Program-made: the position numbers and the translations under genes
Shown here: positions 32,957-42,994 of the stretch, one piece after another
Layout: each line of letters opens with the position of its first letter
Numbering within the stretch: position 1 is the first letter of the stretch
DNA from: Bacteroidota bacterium
GTDB lineage: Bacteria > Bacteroidota > Rhodothermia > Rhodothermales > UBA10348
Direction of reading: 5' to 3'
DNA length: 64,000 bases
Assembly: GCA_022567305.1 (NCBI GenBank)
Contig: JADFHF010000002.1
Span: 39,762 to 103,761, forward strand
Notes under the pieces: model-generated
Told to the model about the DNA's origin: nothing
Database searches by the model: none
Seen by the model: only the letters and a program-made list of their open reading frames with translations

Positions 32957-35900
32957 CTAAAAATCGAATCCGATCGAGACATACGTTCTTCGGTCACCAA
33001 ACGTCCGCCCGTTGAAGGGCCAGGCGAAATCAAGCCGGATCGGATATCCAAGAAATAGCGTCCTGAGACCGAACCCGGTTCCGATTAGCACGTCATCCAG
33101 TACCCTTTTACCGGATTCGTTCTCCCGCGTAAAGTTGAATCGCGTATCGGAGCCTCGTCCGCCCCAGACCGCTCCAGCATCGACAAAAGCCTGGCCCGAA
33201 ATGTTGTATAGCGGAATGATCGGAATGGGACCGGGTAGCAAAGCCGCAACCAATGGGAACCGAAACTCGGCGTTAAGTAATCCGAAATTGGATCCATTGC
33301 TGGTATTAATGCTGTATCCGCGAAGAGGAAGAATCGGGGTGGCAAAGACGAAATCCGCGACGTCCGATATCGGGAACCCGTTGAGTTGGTCGAAATTTCG
33401 GTTGATCCAGTTCATGACTCCGGACGTGTAGAACAGCTGTTTATCGGGTCCTAGAGACGTCCCTCCAGATGCTCGAAGGGCAATCACATAATTTCCCTTT
33501 CCGAATGAGGCGTAGGTCCGAGCGTCGCCGAGCACGGTCAAGAATCGAATCCGATCCTTCGTAAAACTCAGCGCACTGCCGGAGACACTGAGGGCGAGTC
33601 GGCTTCCATTTGTGGGGTAAATATATCCGGGCGTTGTACCGTCGCGTGTATACGTCAGACGTGGAGACAGGAGTGCACGAGTCCGTGACGGCCGGGTTAC
33701 GTCCGTAATGTCTGCCTGGCTGACACCAATGAGTGAAAGCGAGACATCGAATCGCTGAAATTTGTCGATCGGATAGCTGGCCTCCAGGCCGGCACCATAC
33801 TGCCGGTATCGATAGTAGGTCGGGACGCGCTCCTCAAAATCGGCAAGCAGGCGAGACATATGAAACGTACTGAACGTCCAGTCGACGCGTTCGGGCAGAT
33901 ACGTATAAGAAAGAATGTAGTCCGAATTTCGAAGGTCGATGAGGAGATTGGTCGCCACCACAATCCGATGATCGCCCAGCATATCACTGAACATCATCTG
34001 CGTGACGCCTTGGACGCCGTAGAGGGCGTCGTATCCGGCCGCGCCATAGACGATATCCGGCGAGAAATCGAGTTTGTATTTTCTCGGCACATAATTGCCG
34101 TTGGCATCCAGGAGAATCCGCTCTGTGGCCGGCGGTGCGAAGGACAGGCTCAGTGAACTTTTCGTTCTCGACGCACCTTCAAATGCGCTCGAGAATCGAT
34201 AATTTCGAAAATCGACACGGCCGTTGGAAAAGGTGGTGTCAAATGGGCTGATCGTAGCATCTCCCGTGTTACGACCGGCAGGATTCCGATCAGCTGAGGC
34301 GAGTGAGCTACCGGGCAACGCATTCTCTTCTCGATTTCTACGGACCTCTGAAACCAGAGCTGCAAGGCGATCAACGTGGAATGTGCGTTGTCTGATTCTC
34401 TCGCGACCTCTTGCATAGCGAACTCCGTCAAGGACATCACGGATGTACGGATTTTTCTCCCGCATATGAGTGCTCGCCAGCGTGATGGCCGGCGCCGGCG
34501 CCGCCGCACTATGGCCGACTCGCTGAGCCCAAACATTTGGCCTCAATGCCGCACGGCCCAACGCTCGATCAAACGGATTTCGAAGGATGAAGATGGACGG
34601 TGTCCCCTCCTTCAGGCTGACGAGTGCTGCTCTCCTTCCATCTGCCGAAAGCGACATTTGCGAAACCCCGATCGTTACGTCGGTAAGAGGTCGAGAGCGT
34701 CGAAGATCGAGCTCCATTTCATACAGATTCAATATCCCATTTTCATCCGAGATGTAGATGATTCGGTTGTTGTCCGGTCCGAAATCAGCACTGCGGGCTT
34801 CCCAATCTGAATTTTCGGTAAGCCGCTGAACGGTATCGCTACCCAGTGTTAGCAGATATACGTCCTGGCCCAGGACTTCGTACTCGGATAGGTCAAAATT
34901 GTCGGTATTGTTTACCCCGAGTTCAACGTGTTCTCCTCGATCGCTGTGGAAAACGATTCGTGAGCCGTCCGGGCTCCAGGATGGTTCGTGGTCGCTGAAA
35001 ATGTCCCGAGTGAGGTTGACCAATTTGTTGGTTTCCAGATCCAGGATATAGATATCCGATTGGGCTTGATGCACGCCGTCCATCGCCATTCGACGGCCAT
35101 CCGGGCTCCATGCGAGCGATAGAATTTGCTCGATCTCTGGCACGTCTATCTGCCGAACTGCACCCGTTTGGACATCGATGAAGGCGATTACGTCGTGAGG
35201 TCCTCGTTTAACGGATACCGCGATTTGAGTGCCGTCCGGATTCCATGTGATACCGGGCGTCAGGATGTGCAGGCTTTCGAAAGCGGCAGAGGTCTGTCCT
35301 TCGACCAGTCGCCGGATAATCGTACCGTCGCTGGAGCTTGCCAGATAGATGTCGAATAGTCCGCTCGTCGTCGTGATAAACGCCAATCGATCGCCTAGGG
35401 GTGAAAGTGCCGGGCTCGTATTGTAGAACCCCTGTTCTCTTGTGATGATGGCTCGAGCAATATCATTGATGTTTTCGCGGGCGGCGACTTCCGGGAAGTA
35501 AATTTCACGCAAAGATTGTTGCCACTTTTCGGAAAGCTCGTCGACACTCAAACCGGTGGACCGCTTGAAGCTTCCCTCGATAGAACGGGTCAGTCGAAGA
35601 CGCTGCAGGATTTCGCCGACTTTTTCGGAGCCGTACTGTTCTGCGATGTAATCCCAAACACTCTGTCCGCCTCGATACGCATAAAATCCCGCCAGATAAT
35701 TGATCGGTGGGAGGTGATTGCCAAGAATCGCCTCGCGCACGTACATATCGGATACCGTATCCCAACCTTGAGCAGCGTACTCGGCGAGCCCTTCGTTGAA
35801 CCACGCTGGAAGACGCGTCTGAATATTGTTCTGAATGATGGCCTGGAGTGAGCCACCAAAGTAGATGTCATTGATAACGGCATGAACGATCTCGTGGTGG

Positions 35901-36328
35901 ACGACCTTTCGATACTCCTGATAATCTCCCGTAAAGGGAATTGCGATCCGGTTTTTGAAGAGCTCCGTGACTCCGCCAATTCCTTCTGAATAGGTTGGGA
36001 GGTCGACTGCGTTGGTCACGGAAAAATCGCCGTGGCTCAGGTAGGCGATGAGAGGGATCCGTTTCGAAATCCGGTACTGAAAGAGACGGGCAATTTGACT
36101 GTACGCCTGTTCGGCCTCCTTGGCCGTGTAATTGGCCAGGTACTGCCCACCTTCGTAGAAGTAGATGGTAAAGTGCTCCGATTGAACGTAATACCATTCC
36201 TGATCCTGATAGTGGACCTTATTCTTTCCAAATCGGAAATACTGTGCCGCGACTGAAGACGGGACTGCGGATGAGAACGCAACCGCAACCAAAAGGAGGA
36301 GAACAATTCTTCGTGTCTGCAGCGACAT
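32957..36328 (-). CDS. peptidase-like domain, PD40 propeller and outer-membrane barrel in one protein
   Basis: 1123 residues. After a signal peptide (1-28) a peptidase-MA-like gluzincin domain shows HEIVH at 145-149 and a downstream WFNEGLAEY motif giving the third zinc ligand, so the catalytic set is present. Residues about 295-590 are PD40 blades (ISPALSPLGDRLAF-type, WSPDGRRMAMDG, WSPDGSRIVFHSDRG, FGPDNNRIIYISDENG). The C-terminal 370 residues resemble a BamA/TamA-type beta-barrel, ending in FGDRRTYVSIGFDF with a terminal aromatic. It should sit in the outer membrane with the protease domain in the periplasm. I know this architecture only from Bacteroidota-like genomes, and its substrate is unknown. 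Confidence 0.82.
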   Translation of the reverse strand: MSLQTRRIVLLLLVAVAFSSAVPSSVAAQYFRFGKNKVHYQDQEWYYVQSEHFTIYFYEGGQYLANYTAKEAEQAYSQIARLFQYRISKRIPLIAYLSHGDFSVTNAVDLPTYSEGIGGVTELFKNRIAIPFTGDYQEYRKVVHHEIVHAVINDIYFGGSLQAIIQNNIQTRLPAWFNEGLAEYAAQGWDTVSDMYVREAILGNHLPPINYLAGFYAYRGGQSVWDYIAEQYGSEKVGEILQRLRLTRSIEGSFKRSTGLSVDELSEKWQQSLREIYFPEVAARENINDIARAIITREQGFYNTSPALSPLGDRLAFITTTSGLFDIYLASSSDGTIIRRLVEGQTSAAFESLHILTPGITWNPDGTQIAVSVKRGPHDVIAFIDVQTGAVRQIDVPEIEQILSLAWSPDGRRMAMDGVHQAQSDIYILDLETNKLVNLTRDIFSDHEPSWSPDGSRIVFHSDRGEHVELGVNNTDNFDLSEYEVLGQDVYLLTLGSDTVQRLTENSDWEARSADFGPDNNRIIYISDENGILNLYEMELDLRRSRPLTDVTIGVSQMSLSADGRRAALVSLKEGTPSIFILRNPFDRALGRAALRPNVWAQRVGHSAAAPAPAITLASTHMREKNPYIRDVLDGVRYARGRERIRQRTFHVDRLAALVSEVRRNREENALPGSSLASADRNPAGRNTGDATISPFDTTFSNGRVDFRNYRFSSAFEGASRTKSSLSLSFAPPATERILLDANGNYVPRKYKLDFSPDIVYGAAGYDALYGVQGVTQMMFSDMLGDHRIVVATNLLIDLRNSDYILSYTYLPERVDWTFSTFHMSRLLADFEERVPTYYRYRQYGAGLEASYPIDKFQRFDVSLSLIGVSQADITDVTRPSRTRALLSPRLTYTRDGTTPGYIYPTNGSRLALSVSGSALSFTKDRIRFLTVLGDARTYASFGKGNYVIALRASGGTSLGPDKQLFYTSGVMNWINRNFDQLNGFPISDVADFVFATPILPLRGYSINTSNGSNFGLLNAEFRFPLVAALLPGPIPIIPLYNISGQAFVDAGAVWGGRGSDTRFNFTRENESGKRVLDDVLIGTGFGLRTLFLGYPIRLDFAWPFNGRTFGDRRTYVSIGFDF

Positions 36329-36444
36329 TTAAGTGGATTCAGGTGGAAATTGTCTCGAGCGTGCGCCCAAGAGCGACCTACGGGTAAACACTTGTAAAGC
36401 AGGCATATATGTCATGTTCCAGCCCAAGCAGGTAAAACGACATC

Positions 36445-37740
36445 TCATGAAAGGCGGGCCCAGCGAATCAGGTCCGCAAAACTGGCTTTCTTGCCATACA
36501 TGAGGATTCCTACACGATAAATCCTTGAGGCAACCCAGATCGACCCGATAAAGGATCCCACCAGAATTAAAAAAGAAAGGCTGACCTCCCAAAACGGAAT
36601 GTCGGTGATGGCGAATCGAACAACCATGGATATAGGGGAGGTGAAAGGAATCATGGACAGTACAATCGCGAGCGTCGAATTGGGTGCTTCAATCAAAGGC
36701 TGGAGAAAGACAATCGAGAGAATGATTGGAAGCATGACGGGAAGCATGAGGCTCTGCGCATCCTGCTGTTGCTCAACCGACGAGCCAATCGCGGAAAAAA
36801 GGCTGGCATAAAGCAGGTATCCAAGTAGGAAAAACGCCACAAACCAGATGAATACGGCCGGTTCAATCGAGGGGATGGTAAAATCTGCAGCCGCCAATAG
36901 TTCATCTTGAGAGGCGGATGCGGGCAGATTCAGGGTTGCCGGATCCAGGAAGGCGGCTACGACCGTTCCGGATAACAGAACACCCGCCATGATCAGGATG
37001 GCCCAAAATGTCATCTGTAGGAGCCCCATCGCGCCGATTCCCAACACTTTTCCCATAAGCAGATCGAAAGGACGGACAGAAGAAACAATGATCTCTACGA
37101 CCCGATTAATTTTCTCCTGCATGACTCCCTGCATGACGACTGTGCCATAAACAAACATAGCGATGTATATCAGGAAGCCCATGATGAATCCGACAACCGC
37201 AAAGGCTTCAGTTCCTCCGGTGGTTTCGCCGGTATCTGACAGTTTCACCATGTTGACGTCAACGCGAGCGTTCAGAATCTCGAAGACCTCCGGTGGCACG
37301 TGCTGCTCCAAAAGGCGGCGCTCTTCAACCGTACTTCGAACCAGGTTTCTTAATTTTCGAGAGAAAAAGGACGCCCCGCCCCCATCTTTCGAGAAGTAGG
37401 TTGCTTCGCCACTACCCGAAATTATTTGATCGTCGAGAAGGAGGTATCCATCGAAAACGCCTCGGATGACGGCCTTTCGGACAGAATCTTCCGGCATGTT
37501 TGAGACCACAAACGTGATTTGTCCATCCTCGTCGTTCAGTCCGTCGAACAGAATGCCCGTCGCATCGAGTACGGCAACCGTCTTATCGTCGCTAGTAAGG
37601 GACGAGATCGAAACGTATCCGATGATGGCGATAAATGCGATCAGTGCCATCGGTCCCAAGAGCGTCGTAATGACGAACCACTTGGTCTTGACGCGTTTCA
37701 GGAATTCGTATTTGGCTACGATGAAGATGTTGTTGGTCAT
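36445..37740 (-). CDS. ABC-2 type permease (NatB-like)
   Basis: 431 residues. One transmembrane helix at residues 20-45 is followed by an extracytoplasmic domain (about 50-180), then five more helices (about 182-205, 229-256, 300-325, 338-360, 385-410). The layout matches the ABC-2 membrane family represented by NatB, a sodium or drug export permease. It starts 24 bases after the ATPase gene and is surely its partner. The loop EEQQQDAQSLMLPVMLPIIL-like segment near residue 320 is typical of the family. Confidence 0.87.
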   Translation of the reverse strand: MTNNIFIVAKYEFLKRVKTKWFVITTLLGPMALIAFIAIIGYVSISSLTSDDKTVAVLDATGILFDGLNDEDGQITFVVSNMPEDSVRKAVIRGVFDGYLLLDDQIISGSGEATYFSKDGGGASFFSRKLRNLVRSTVEERRLLEQHVPPEVFEILNARVDVNMVKLSDTGETTGGTEAFAVVGFIMGFLIYIAMFVYGTVVMQGVMQEKINRVVEIIVSSVRPFDLLMGKVLGIGAMGLLQMTFWAILIMAGVLLSGTVVAAFLDPATLNLPASASQDELLAAADFTIPSIEPAVFIWFVAFFLLGYLLYASLFSAIGSSVEQQQDAQSLMLPVMLPIILSIVFLQPLIEAPNSTLAIVLSMIPFTSPISMVVRFAITDIPFWEVSLSFLILVGSFIGSIWVASRIYRVGILMYGKKASFADLIRWARLS

Positions 37741-37764
37741 GCGGATTTCGGCGACATGATGGAT

Positions 37765-38697
37765 TTATACTTCGATGGCTTCAGCCCCTTGTTGCGCCGT
37801 GACGGCTGTAACAAAAATCTCTCGCATAGACGGTTCGACCAATTCGAACCGAGAAATCTCGTGAGTATGCCGCAGAGCCTCATCCAACACGACTCGGGGC
37901 CGTGTATCGTTTAGGAGCCGGATCTCAGCGTGGCTCTTGCTGCGGACATTGATGCGAACGAGTTGTCGGGACTCGAGATCGTCCAAAAAGCCATCTGGTC
38001 CTTCAAAATCCAGGAGAATCGTGTTTCGACCAAAGCTCTTCTTGATCTCCCTTAATTCACCGTTGACTACGATTTTACCCTGAGAGATCAGGCAAATATC
38101 ATCGCAGAGCTGCTCGACTTGCTCCATTCGATGTGACGCGAACAAGATCGTTCGCCCTGCTTCTTTTAACTCCATGATCACGTCCTGAAGAACCTCGGCA
38201 TTGATCGGATCGAGACCGACGAACGGTTCATCCAGGATGAGTAACTCCGGATCGTGCAAGACAGCCGTGACAAACTGGACTTTCTGCTGCATTCCCTTGG
38301 AGAGTTCATTCGTTTTCCTTCCGTACCAATCGGAGGCGTCGAACCGATCCAGCCAGTGCTTGACGCGTTTTACGGCCTCCGAGTGAGAGAGACCCTTCAG
38401 TTCGCCGAAATACGTGAGCTGCTCCCCGACCTTCATCTTTCTATATAAACCACGCTCCTCGGGCAGATAGCCCATTTGCTTTTGACTCCAGGGCCCCACC
38501 TGTTTATCTCCGAAAAGCACCTGCCCCGTATCGGGAACGGTGATGTAAGCGATCATGCGAATCGTGGTCGTTTTTCCGGCTCCATTGGGACCGAGCAGAC
38601 CGAGAATCCGCCCGGGCGAAGCGGTAAAAGAGGCATTGTCGACTGCGAGGACTTTATCAAACCGTTTCGTAACGCCGTCGACTCTCAATTCGGGCAT
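37765..38697 (-). CDS. ABC transporter ATP-binding protein (NatA-like)
   Basis: 310 residues. The ATPase is complete: Walker A GPNGAGKTT, Q-loop QKQMGYLPEERGLY, signature ELSKGMQQK, Walker B LLILDEPFVGLDP and the H-loop FASHR. After it a C-terminal DUF4162-type extension of about 80 residues is found, usual for NatA-like exporters. It forms an operon with the following permease. An export role (ions, antibiotics or lipids) is inferred from the family only. Confidence 0.92.
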   Translation of the reverse strand: MPELRVDGVTKRFDKVLAVDNASFTASPGRILGLLGPNGAGKTTTIRMIAYITVPDTGQVLFGDKQVGPWSQKQMGYLPEERGLYRKMKVGEQLTYFGELKGLSHSEAVKRVKHWLDRFDASDWYGRKTNELSKGMQQKVQFVTAVLHDPELLILDEPFVGLDPINAEVLQDVIMELKEAGRTILFASHRMEQVEQLCDDICLISQGKIVVNGELREIKKSFGRNTILLDFEGPDGFLDDLESRQLVRINVRSKSHAEIRLLNDTRPRVVLDEALRHTHEISRFELVEPSMREIFVTAVTAQQGAEAIEV

Positions 38698-38796
38698 GAA
38701 TTTGAATGAGTTTGGTGGTCAGGGGACTGAGCAGACGAAGGGCAAGATACAGCCGGGCAGGACGAAGACGACCTTAATGGGTGCGTTTGTAGTTCT

Positions 38797-38991
38797 CTAC
38801 AGTAACGAGAGCGTGGCCGATGGGATTGGGATAAGATACTGAGGCTCGAAAACGTCCTCGTGAACTCCAAATTGGCCCGTACCCCTGAAATCCACGGCTA
38901 CGAATCCATCAATCGTGTCTTTCACCTCCCCAATCCCATAGTACATTGGACTGGGCCCGTAATAAACCAGCTCTCCCTGATCCAAGGACAT
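38797..38991 (-). CDS. small conserved-looking protein
   Basis: 64 residues, starting at an ATG with GGAGG three bases before it. The sequence MSLDQGELVYYGPSPMYYGI, then GEVKDTIDGFVAVDFRGTGQFGVHEDVFE, resembles an SH3-like or KOW-like barrel of the sort in ribosome- or RNA-associated small proteins. A longer reading frame upstream exists, but its first 35 residues look non-coding. It has no close functional neighbour. Confidence 0.6.
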   Translation of the reverse strand: MSLDQGELVYYGPSPMYYGIGEVKDTIDGFVAVDFRGTGQFGVHEDVFEPQYLIPIPSATLSLL

Positions 38992-39129
38992 ACGCCTCCG
39001 GGCCCGCCGATGAAATGCAGGAATGCTCGGTAGCAATTCGAGGCGGTATGAGCAGATGAAATTTCTCACAGAGAGAGCTAGAATGTTTCCTTTCACGCGC
39101 GTACAACGTCTCTACGAACGTTTGGGTTC

Positions 39130-39145
39130 TACGTATATATACGTA
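39130..39145. promoter_or_regulatory. 16-bp perfect palindrome between divergent genes
   Basis: TACGTATATATACGTA is perfectly self-complementary and lies between the small leftward gene (start 38991) and the rightward acidic-repeat gene (start 39284). It could be an operator or, given its TATA core, a -10 region used in both directions. Confidence 0.4.
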
Positions 39146-39283
39146 CTGAATCGAGAATATGCTTGGTTCTGACGCCCGATATCGGTATTTTACGTTTGAC
39201 TTATCCAGATAGGACCGCTAGCGAAGTACTCTGTAAATCTTCCGCAGCCGCCCGTTTTCCCACCCAGCGCATCTCAGGCAGCC

Positions 39284-40045
39284 ATGACGTACGAAGAAAA
39301 AATCGTTGACCGACAGGTCGGACGGAATGGGGATTTGTTCGCGAGTTCGATCGGTGAGATGGAAACGATAGAAGAACGTTATCCATACATCCGAATTCTT
39401 GTCAGTATCGTAGAGCAAGCCCATCCAGAATGGAATCAGGCACCCACAAAGGACCAGCAAATCTCTTTACTCGTGTTTCGGATGAGCCGAGGAGGCGTTA
39501 ATCGAGAGGAGGTTGCGGAAATCGTTCGACTCCGCGACGCAGAACGGGGCATCAATTATATCGAGCGCAAGCCTGACGAGTCGAAGCCCGAAGACGAGAA
39601 ACCCGACGCGAAGAAACCTGAAGAGGAGAAATCGGCCGCGGAAACGTCTGCAGAGGAGTCTGAGGAAGTGCCGTCGGAGGAAGAAGAGTCCGACGAGGAA
39701 GAGGAGCAGCCCGAAGAAAAGAAGTCTGAGGAAGCGCAGTCGGAGGAAGAAGAGTCCGACGAGGAAGAAGGGGCGCAGCCCGAAGAAAAGAAGTCTGAGG
39801 AAGCGCAGTCGGAGGAAGAAGAGTCCGACGAGGAAGAAGGGGCGCAGCCCGAAGAAAAGGAGACTGGGGAAGCGCAGTCGGAGGACGAAGAGTCCGACGA
39901 GGAAGAAGGGGCGCAGCCCGAAGAAAAGAAGTCTGAGGAAGCGCAGTCGGAGGACGAAGAATCCGACGAAGAGGGCCAGTCCGACGAAGAGGAATCAGCA
40001 GAGAACGATTCCGACTCCGGAGACGACGACGCCGAAAGGAATTAG
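39284..40045 (+). CDS. protein with acidic 23-residue tandem repeats
   Basis: 253 residues. The first 95 residues form an unrecognised, balanced-composition domain (YPYIRILVSIVEQAHPEW, ISLLVFRMSRGGVNREEVAE). From residue 96 the chain is a Glu/Ser/Asp-rich tail, with a 23-residue unit of the kind QPEEKKSEEAQSEEEESDEE plus EGA, repeated about four times. The tail is predicted disordered and strongly negative and might bind basic proteins or cations. The stop overlaps the ruvC stop by four bases on the opposite strand. Function unknown. Confidence 0.7.
   Translation: MTYEEKIVDRQVGRNGDLFASSIGEMETIEERYPYIRILVSIVEQAHPEWNQAPTKDQQISLLVFRMSRGGVNREEVAEIVRLRDAERGINYIERKPDESKPEDEKPDAKKPEEEKSAAETSAEESEEVPSEEEESDEEEEQPEEKKSEEAQSEEEESDEEEGAQPEEKKSEEAQSEEEESDEEEGAQPEEKETGEAQSEDEESDEEEGAQPEEKKSEEAQSEDEESDEEGQSDEEESAENDSDSGDDDAERN
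39707..39982 (+). repeat. 69-bp in-frame tandem repeat
   Basis: Units of 69 bases begin at 39707, 39776, 39845 and 39914. The first two are nearly identical, and the last two show a GAA to GAC change in the SEDEE part and other differences. Because the unit is a multiple of three, copy-number change would not shift the frame. Confidence 0.85.
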
Positions 40046-40581
40046 GCCACTCTGTCAGGATTTTCTCTGACGAACTTGCTCCAACTCTCGTATTTACCCG
40101 TCTCGGGGAGTCTGTTCCTCTGGGCATGACAGAGCCCAACTGCGAGAGCGTCGGATGCATCCAGGCCGATCTTCATCTGTGAATCGATCGCCAGAAGCGA
40201 GCGAACCATAAATTGGACCTGTTCCTTAGACGCATTCCCATTCCCGGTCACCGATTTTTTGACTTCCTTCGGTGTGTACTGAACGACGGGAATCTCCAGG
40301 TTTAGTGCGGCGAGCATGGCGGCGGCCTGCATGCGACCCAACTTGAGCATGGACTGTGGATTCTTTCCGTACACGGGCATCTCAACTGCGCAAGAGTCCG
40401 GCAAATGCTTCTCAATAAGAAGCACCAATTCCGAGTATACGGTCTTCAGCCGGAGCTGATGACTCTTCTCCGTATCCAACGAGATCACGCCGCATTCCAG
40501 AAAGCGTTGTCCGTGCTCCGAAATCTCGATGAAGCCGTATCCGGTTATTCGAGATCCTGGGTCGACGCCTAGTACGATCAT
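40042..40581 (-). CDS. ruvC: Holliday-junction resolvase RuvC
   Basis: 179 residues. The four acidic active-site residues are in place: D7 in LGVDPGS, E68 in AVEMPVYGKN, and D141 and D144 in LDASDALAVG. GNGNASKEQVQFMV matches the DNA-contacting helix. It cuts Holliday junctions made during recombination and works with the RuvAB motor; ruvB is elsewhere at 56642 and ruvA is not in the window. It starts 16 bases after yebC, a widespread order. Confidence 0.95.
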   Translation of the reverse strand: MIVLGVDPGSRITGYGFIEISEHGQRFLECGVISLDTEKSHQLRLKTVYSELVLLIEKHLPDSCAVEMPVYGKNPQSMLKLGRMQAAAMLAALNLEIPVVQYTPKEVKKSVTGNGNASKEQVQFMVRSLLAIDSQMKIGLDASDALAVGLCHAQRNRLPETGKYESWSKFVRENPDRVA

Positions 40582-40597
40582 CTTCGATCAGGTCAAT

Positions 40598-41338
40598 TTA
40601 GAGATTCTCAATTACGCCTTCGCTGAATTCGAGCGACGTAAATACAGCCTGTACATCCTGCAGGTCTTCGAGCTTCTCAATCAGGTCGACTACTTTTTGG
40701 ATCTCGGTAGGACCGAGGCTAGTCGTACTGAGCGGGACACGTTGGAGGGATGCCTCTTCAGTTTCGAGCCCCGCAGCCTCCAACGAAGCTTGAATTGAGC
40801 CATACGCCTCAACCTGAGCCGTAACAATAAAATGGTTGTCCTCCTCGACCAGGTCTTCTGCTCCGGCTTCGACCACGAGTTCGAACAGGTGAGCTTCGTC
40901 ACACGCTGAAGTGGGTATGACGAACACGCTCTTCCGCTCAAACAGATACCCAACCGAACCGTTTTGTCCCAGGCTTCCTCCTGCCTTACTGAAGGCCGCT
41001 CGAATATCGGCTACCGTTCGGTTGGTATTATCCGTAAGAGCCTCAACAAACACAGCAATCCCTCCAGGGGCGTATCCTTCATACGTCATTTCGACATATT
41101 CAGCGCTCTCAATTTCACCCGTACCCCGCTTGATGGCACGGTCGATGTTGTCTTTAGGCATATTCTCCCCCTTTGCCTTCTCAACCACGACGGCAAGACG
41201 AGGGTTCATAGAGGTATCTCCGCCGTCTCGGGCGGCCACCATGAGGTCTCGAGTGATCCTAGCCCAGGCTTTGGCCCTCTTGGCGTCTTTAGCACCCTTT
41301 TTTCGCTTGATGGTTGACCATTTACTGTGGCCCGACAT
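40598..41338 (-). CDS. yebC: YebC/PmpR-family DNA-binding protein
   Basis: 246 residues with the family start SGHSKWSTIKRKKGAKDAKR, the middle NPRLAVVVEKAKGENMPKDN and EGYAPGGIAVFVEALTDN TNRTVADIR blocks, and a closing QKVVDLIEKLEDLQDVQ. The protein acts as a transcription or translation regulator; recent work on family members links it to translation of proline-rich stretches. It is the first gene of a pair with ruvC. Confidence 0.95.
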   Translation of the reverse strand: MSGHSKWSTIKRKKGAKDAKRAKAWARITRDLMVAARDGGDTSMNPRLAVVVEKAKGENMPKDNIDRAIKRGTGEIESAEYVEMTYEGYAPGGIAVFVEALTDNTNRTVADIRAAFSKAGGSLGQNGSVGYLFERKSVFVIPTSACDEAHLFELVVEAGAEDLVEEDNHFIVTAQVEAYGSIQASLEAAGLETEEASLQRVPLSTTSLGPTEIQKVVDLIEKLEDLQDVQAVFTSLEFSEGVIENL

Positions 41339-41487
41339 ATTTATCTCGATCCGTGCTGATGGGTCTCAATCATCGTCAATATACGCCCAACGAGTAGTAG
41401 AATTGCCGCACCTGATTCGGGTGTGAAGGCACCTTGGATTCTGACTTTTGTGCCGAACACTGTTCAATAAGATTCGTTTAGTGGCCG

Positions 41488-42963
41488 ATGAATTCCTTTT
41501 CCGACATTCCCATCCTCGACGATCTGGACGCCGTAAAGAAGACACCGGCGTCCGGGGGCGGCGGTCCGCAGGTCTATCTTGAGACCTACGGTTGCCAGAT
41601 GAACGTGTCCGATTCTGAGATCGTGGCGTCGATACTCAAAGAGAATGATTTCGGACTGACGCATGATCTTAACGGCGCCGATGTCGTGCTCATCAACACG
41701 TGCGCGATCCGGGAAAATGCCGAACAAAAGGTGCGTCGGCGGCTCCAAGAAATTCGCGCTCACAAGAGAAAGTACCGCCCCGATCTGAAAATCGGCGTTC
41801 TAGGGTGCATGGCGGAGCGTCTCAGAACACAATTTCTGGAAGAAGAAAAACTCGTGGACCTGGTTGTCGGACCCGATGCCTACCGCGATCTGCCGAATCT
41901 TCTGAAGACCACTTTCAGCACCGGGCAGGCCGCTGTAAACGTTCAGTTGTCCCGGGAAGAAACGTATGCGGATATCGCGCCGGTCCGTTATAACAGCAAC
42001 GGTGTCTCGGCATTCGTATCGATCATGCGCGGCTGCGACAACATGTGTTCGTTTTGTGTCGTGCCGTTCACGCGGGGCCGCGAAAGAAGCCGGCCGACCA
42101 GGAGTATTCTCGATGAGTGTAAGCAGCTCATCGATTCCGGATACAAAGAGGTGACCGTCTTGGGTCAGAACGTGAATTCGTATTCGGTGGGCGAAAATGG
42201 GAGTGCCGTGAACTTTGCTGAACTTCTTCATCGAATCAGCCTTCTTTCTGATTCTCTCCGGATCCGCTATTCGACCAGTCATCCCAAGGATTGCTCGGAC
42301 GAACTACTCCACGTTCATCGGGAGCGCCCAAATGTGTGCAATTACATTCATCTTCCAGTTCAGCATGGTAACACAGGCGTACTCAAACGCATGCGGCGGA
42401 CGTATTCACGAGACGAGTATCTTAGCCTCGTTAAGCGCGTAAGAAATATCGTGCCCGGTATTTCGTTGTCCACCGATATCATCGCTGGCTTCTGCGGCGA
42501 AACCGAAGACGAGCACGCCGACACGCTTTCTCTGATGCGGGAAATCCGATACGATCATGCCTTCATGTTTATGTATTCGGAGCGCCCGAACACTTACGCC
42601 GCCCGGAAATACAACGATGACGTCTCGGAGGAGATGAAAAAGAGGCGACTGAACGAAATCATTACTCTCCAGAATGAAATCTCGCTGGAGAACAACCGAA
42701 ATGAGATCGGACGCGTGCACACCACTCTCGTTGAAGGGCCCAGTCGACGGAGTGATGAACAATTCTCGGGCAGGTCGGATACCAATAAGATGGTGGTTTT
42801 CGACCGCGAATCATTTTCGATAGGGGACTACGTAGATGTTCGAGTTACGAGCTGTACCTCTGCTACATTACGGGGTAAAGCGGTGAATAAATCGAGGAAT
42901 GGTTTTCGAACTGTTTCTGAGTCCGCCGGTATCAATGAACACGCACTGCCCGTAGTCAACTGA
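41488..42963 (+). CDS. miaB: tRNA-2-methylthio-N6-dimethylallyladenosine synthase
   Basis: 491 residues. The UPF0004 domain has cysteines C36, C72 and C107 ([27 protein letters not shown]) for one iron-sulfur cluster. The radical-SAM motif [17 protein letters not shown] gives C183, C187 and C190 for the other, and a TRAM domain ends the protein (about 420-480). It adds the 2-methylthio group to A37 of tRNAs reading U-starting codons. A 25-residue extension before the conserved start is present. It opens a long rightward gene series. Confidence 0.95.
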   Translation: MNSFSDIPILDDLDAVKKTPASGGGGPQVYLETYGCQMNVSDSEIVASILKENDFGLTHDLNGADVVLINTCAIRENAEQKVRRRLQEIRAHKRKYRPDLKIGVLGCMAERLRTQFLEEEKLVDLVVGPDAYRDLPNLLKTTFSTGQAAVNVQLSREETYADIAPVRYNSNGVSAFVSIMRGCDNMCSFCVVPFTRGRERSRPTRSILDECKQLIDSGYKEVTVLGQNVNSYSVGENGSAVNFAELLHRISLLSDSLRIRYSTSHPKDCSDELLHVHRERPNVCNYIHLPVQHGNTGVLKRMRRTYSRDEYLSLVKRVRNIVPGISLSTDIIAGFCGETEDEHADTLSLMREIRYDHAFMFMYSERPNTYAARKYNDDVSEEMKKRRLNEIITLQNEISLENNRNEIGRVHTTLVEGPSRRSDEQFSGRSDTNKMVVFDRESFSIGDYVDVRVTSCTSATLRGKAVNKSRNGFRTVSESAGINEHALPVVN

Positions 42964-42994
42964 AATAGCGAACATCGGAAAGTCGAGGATTCAG

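Noticed and set aside
39552..40160. A long reverse ORF rich in Pro, Leu and Arg over the acidic-repeat gene.
   Set aside because: It is the complement of the repeat-rich acidic tail; its composition mirrors the repeat and it runs into ruvC.
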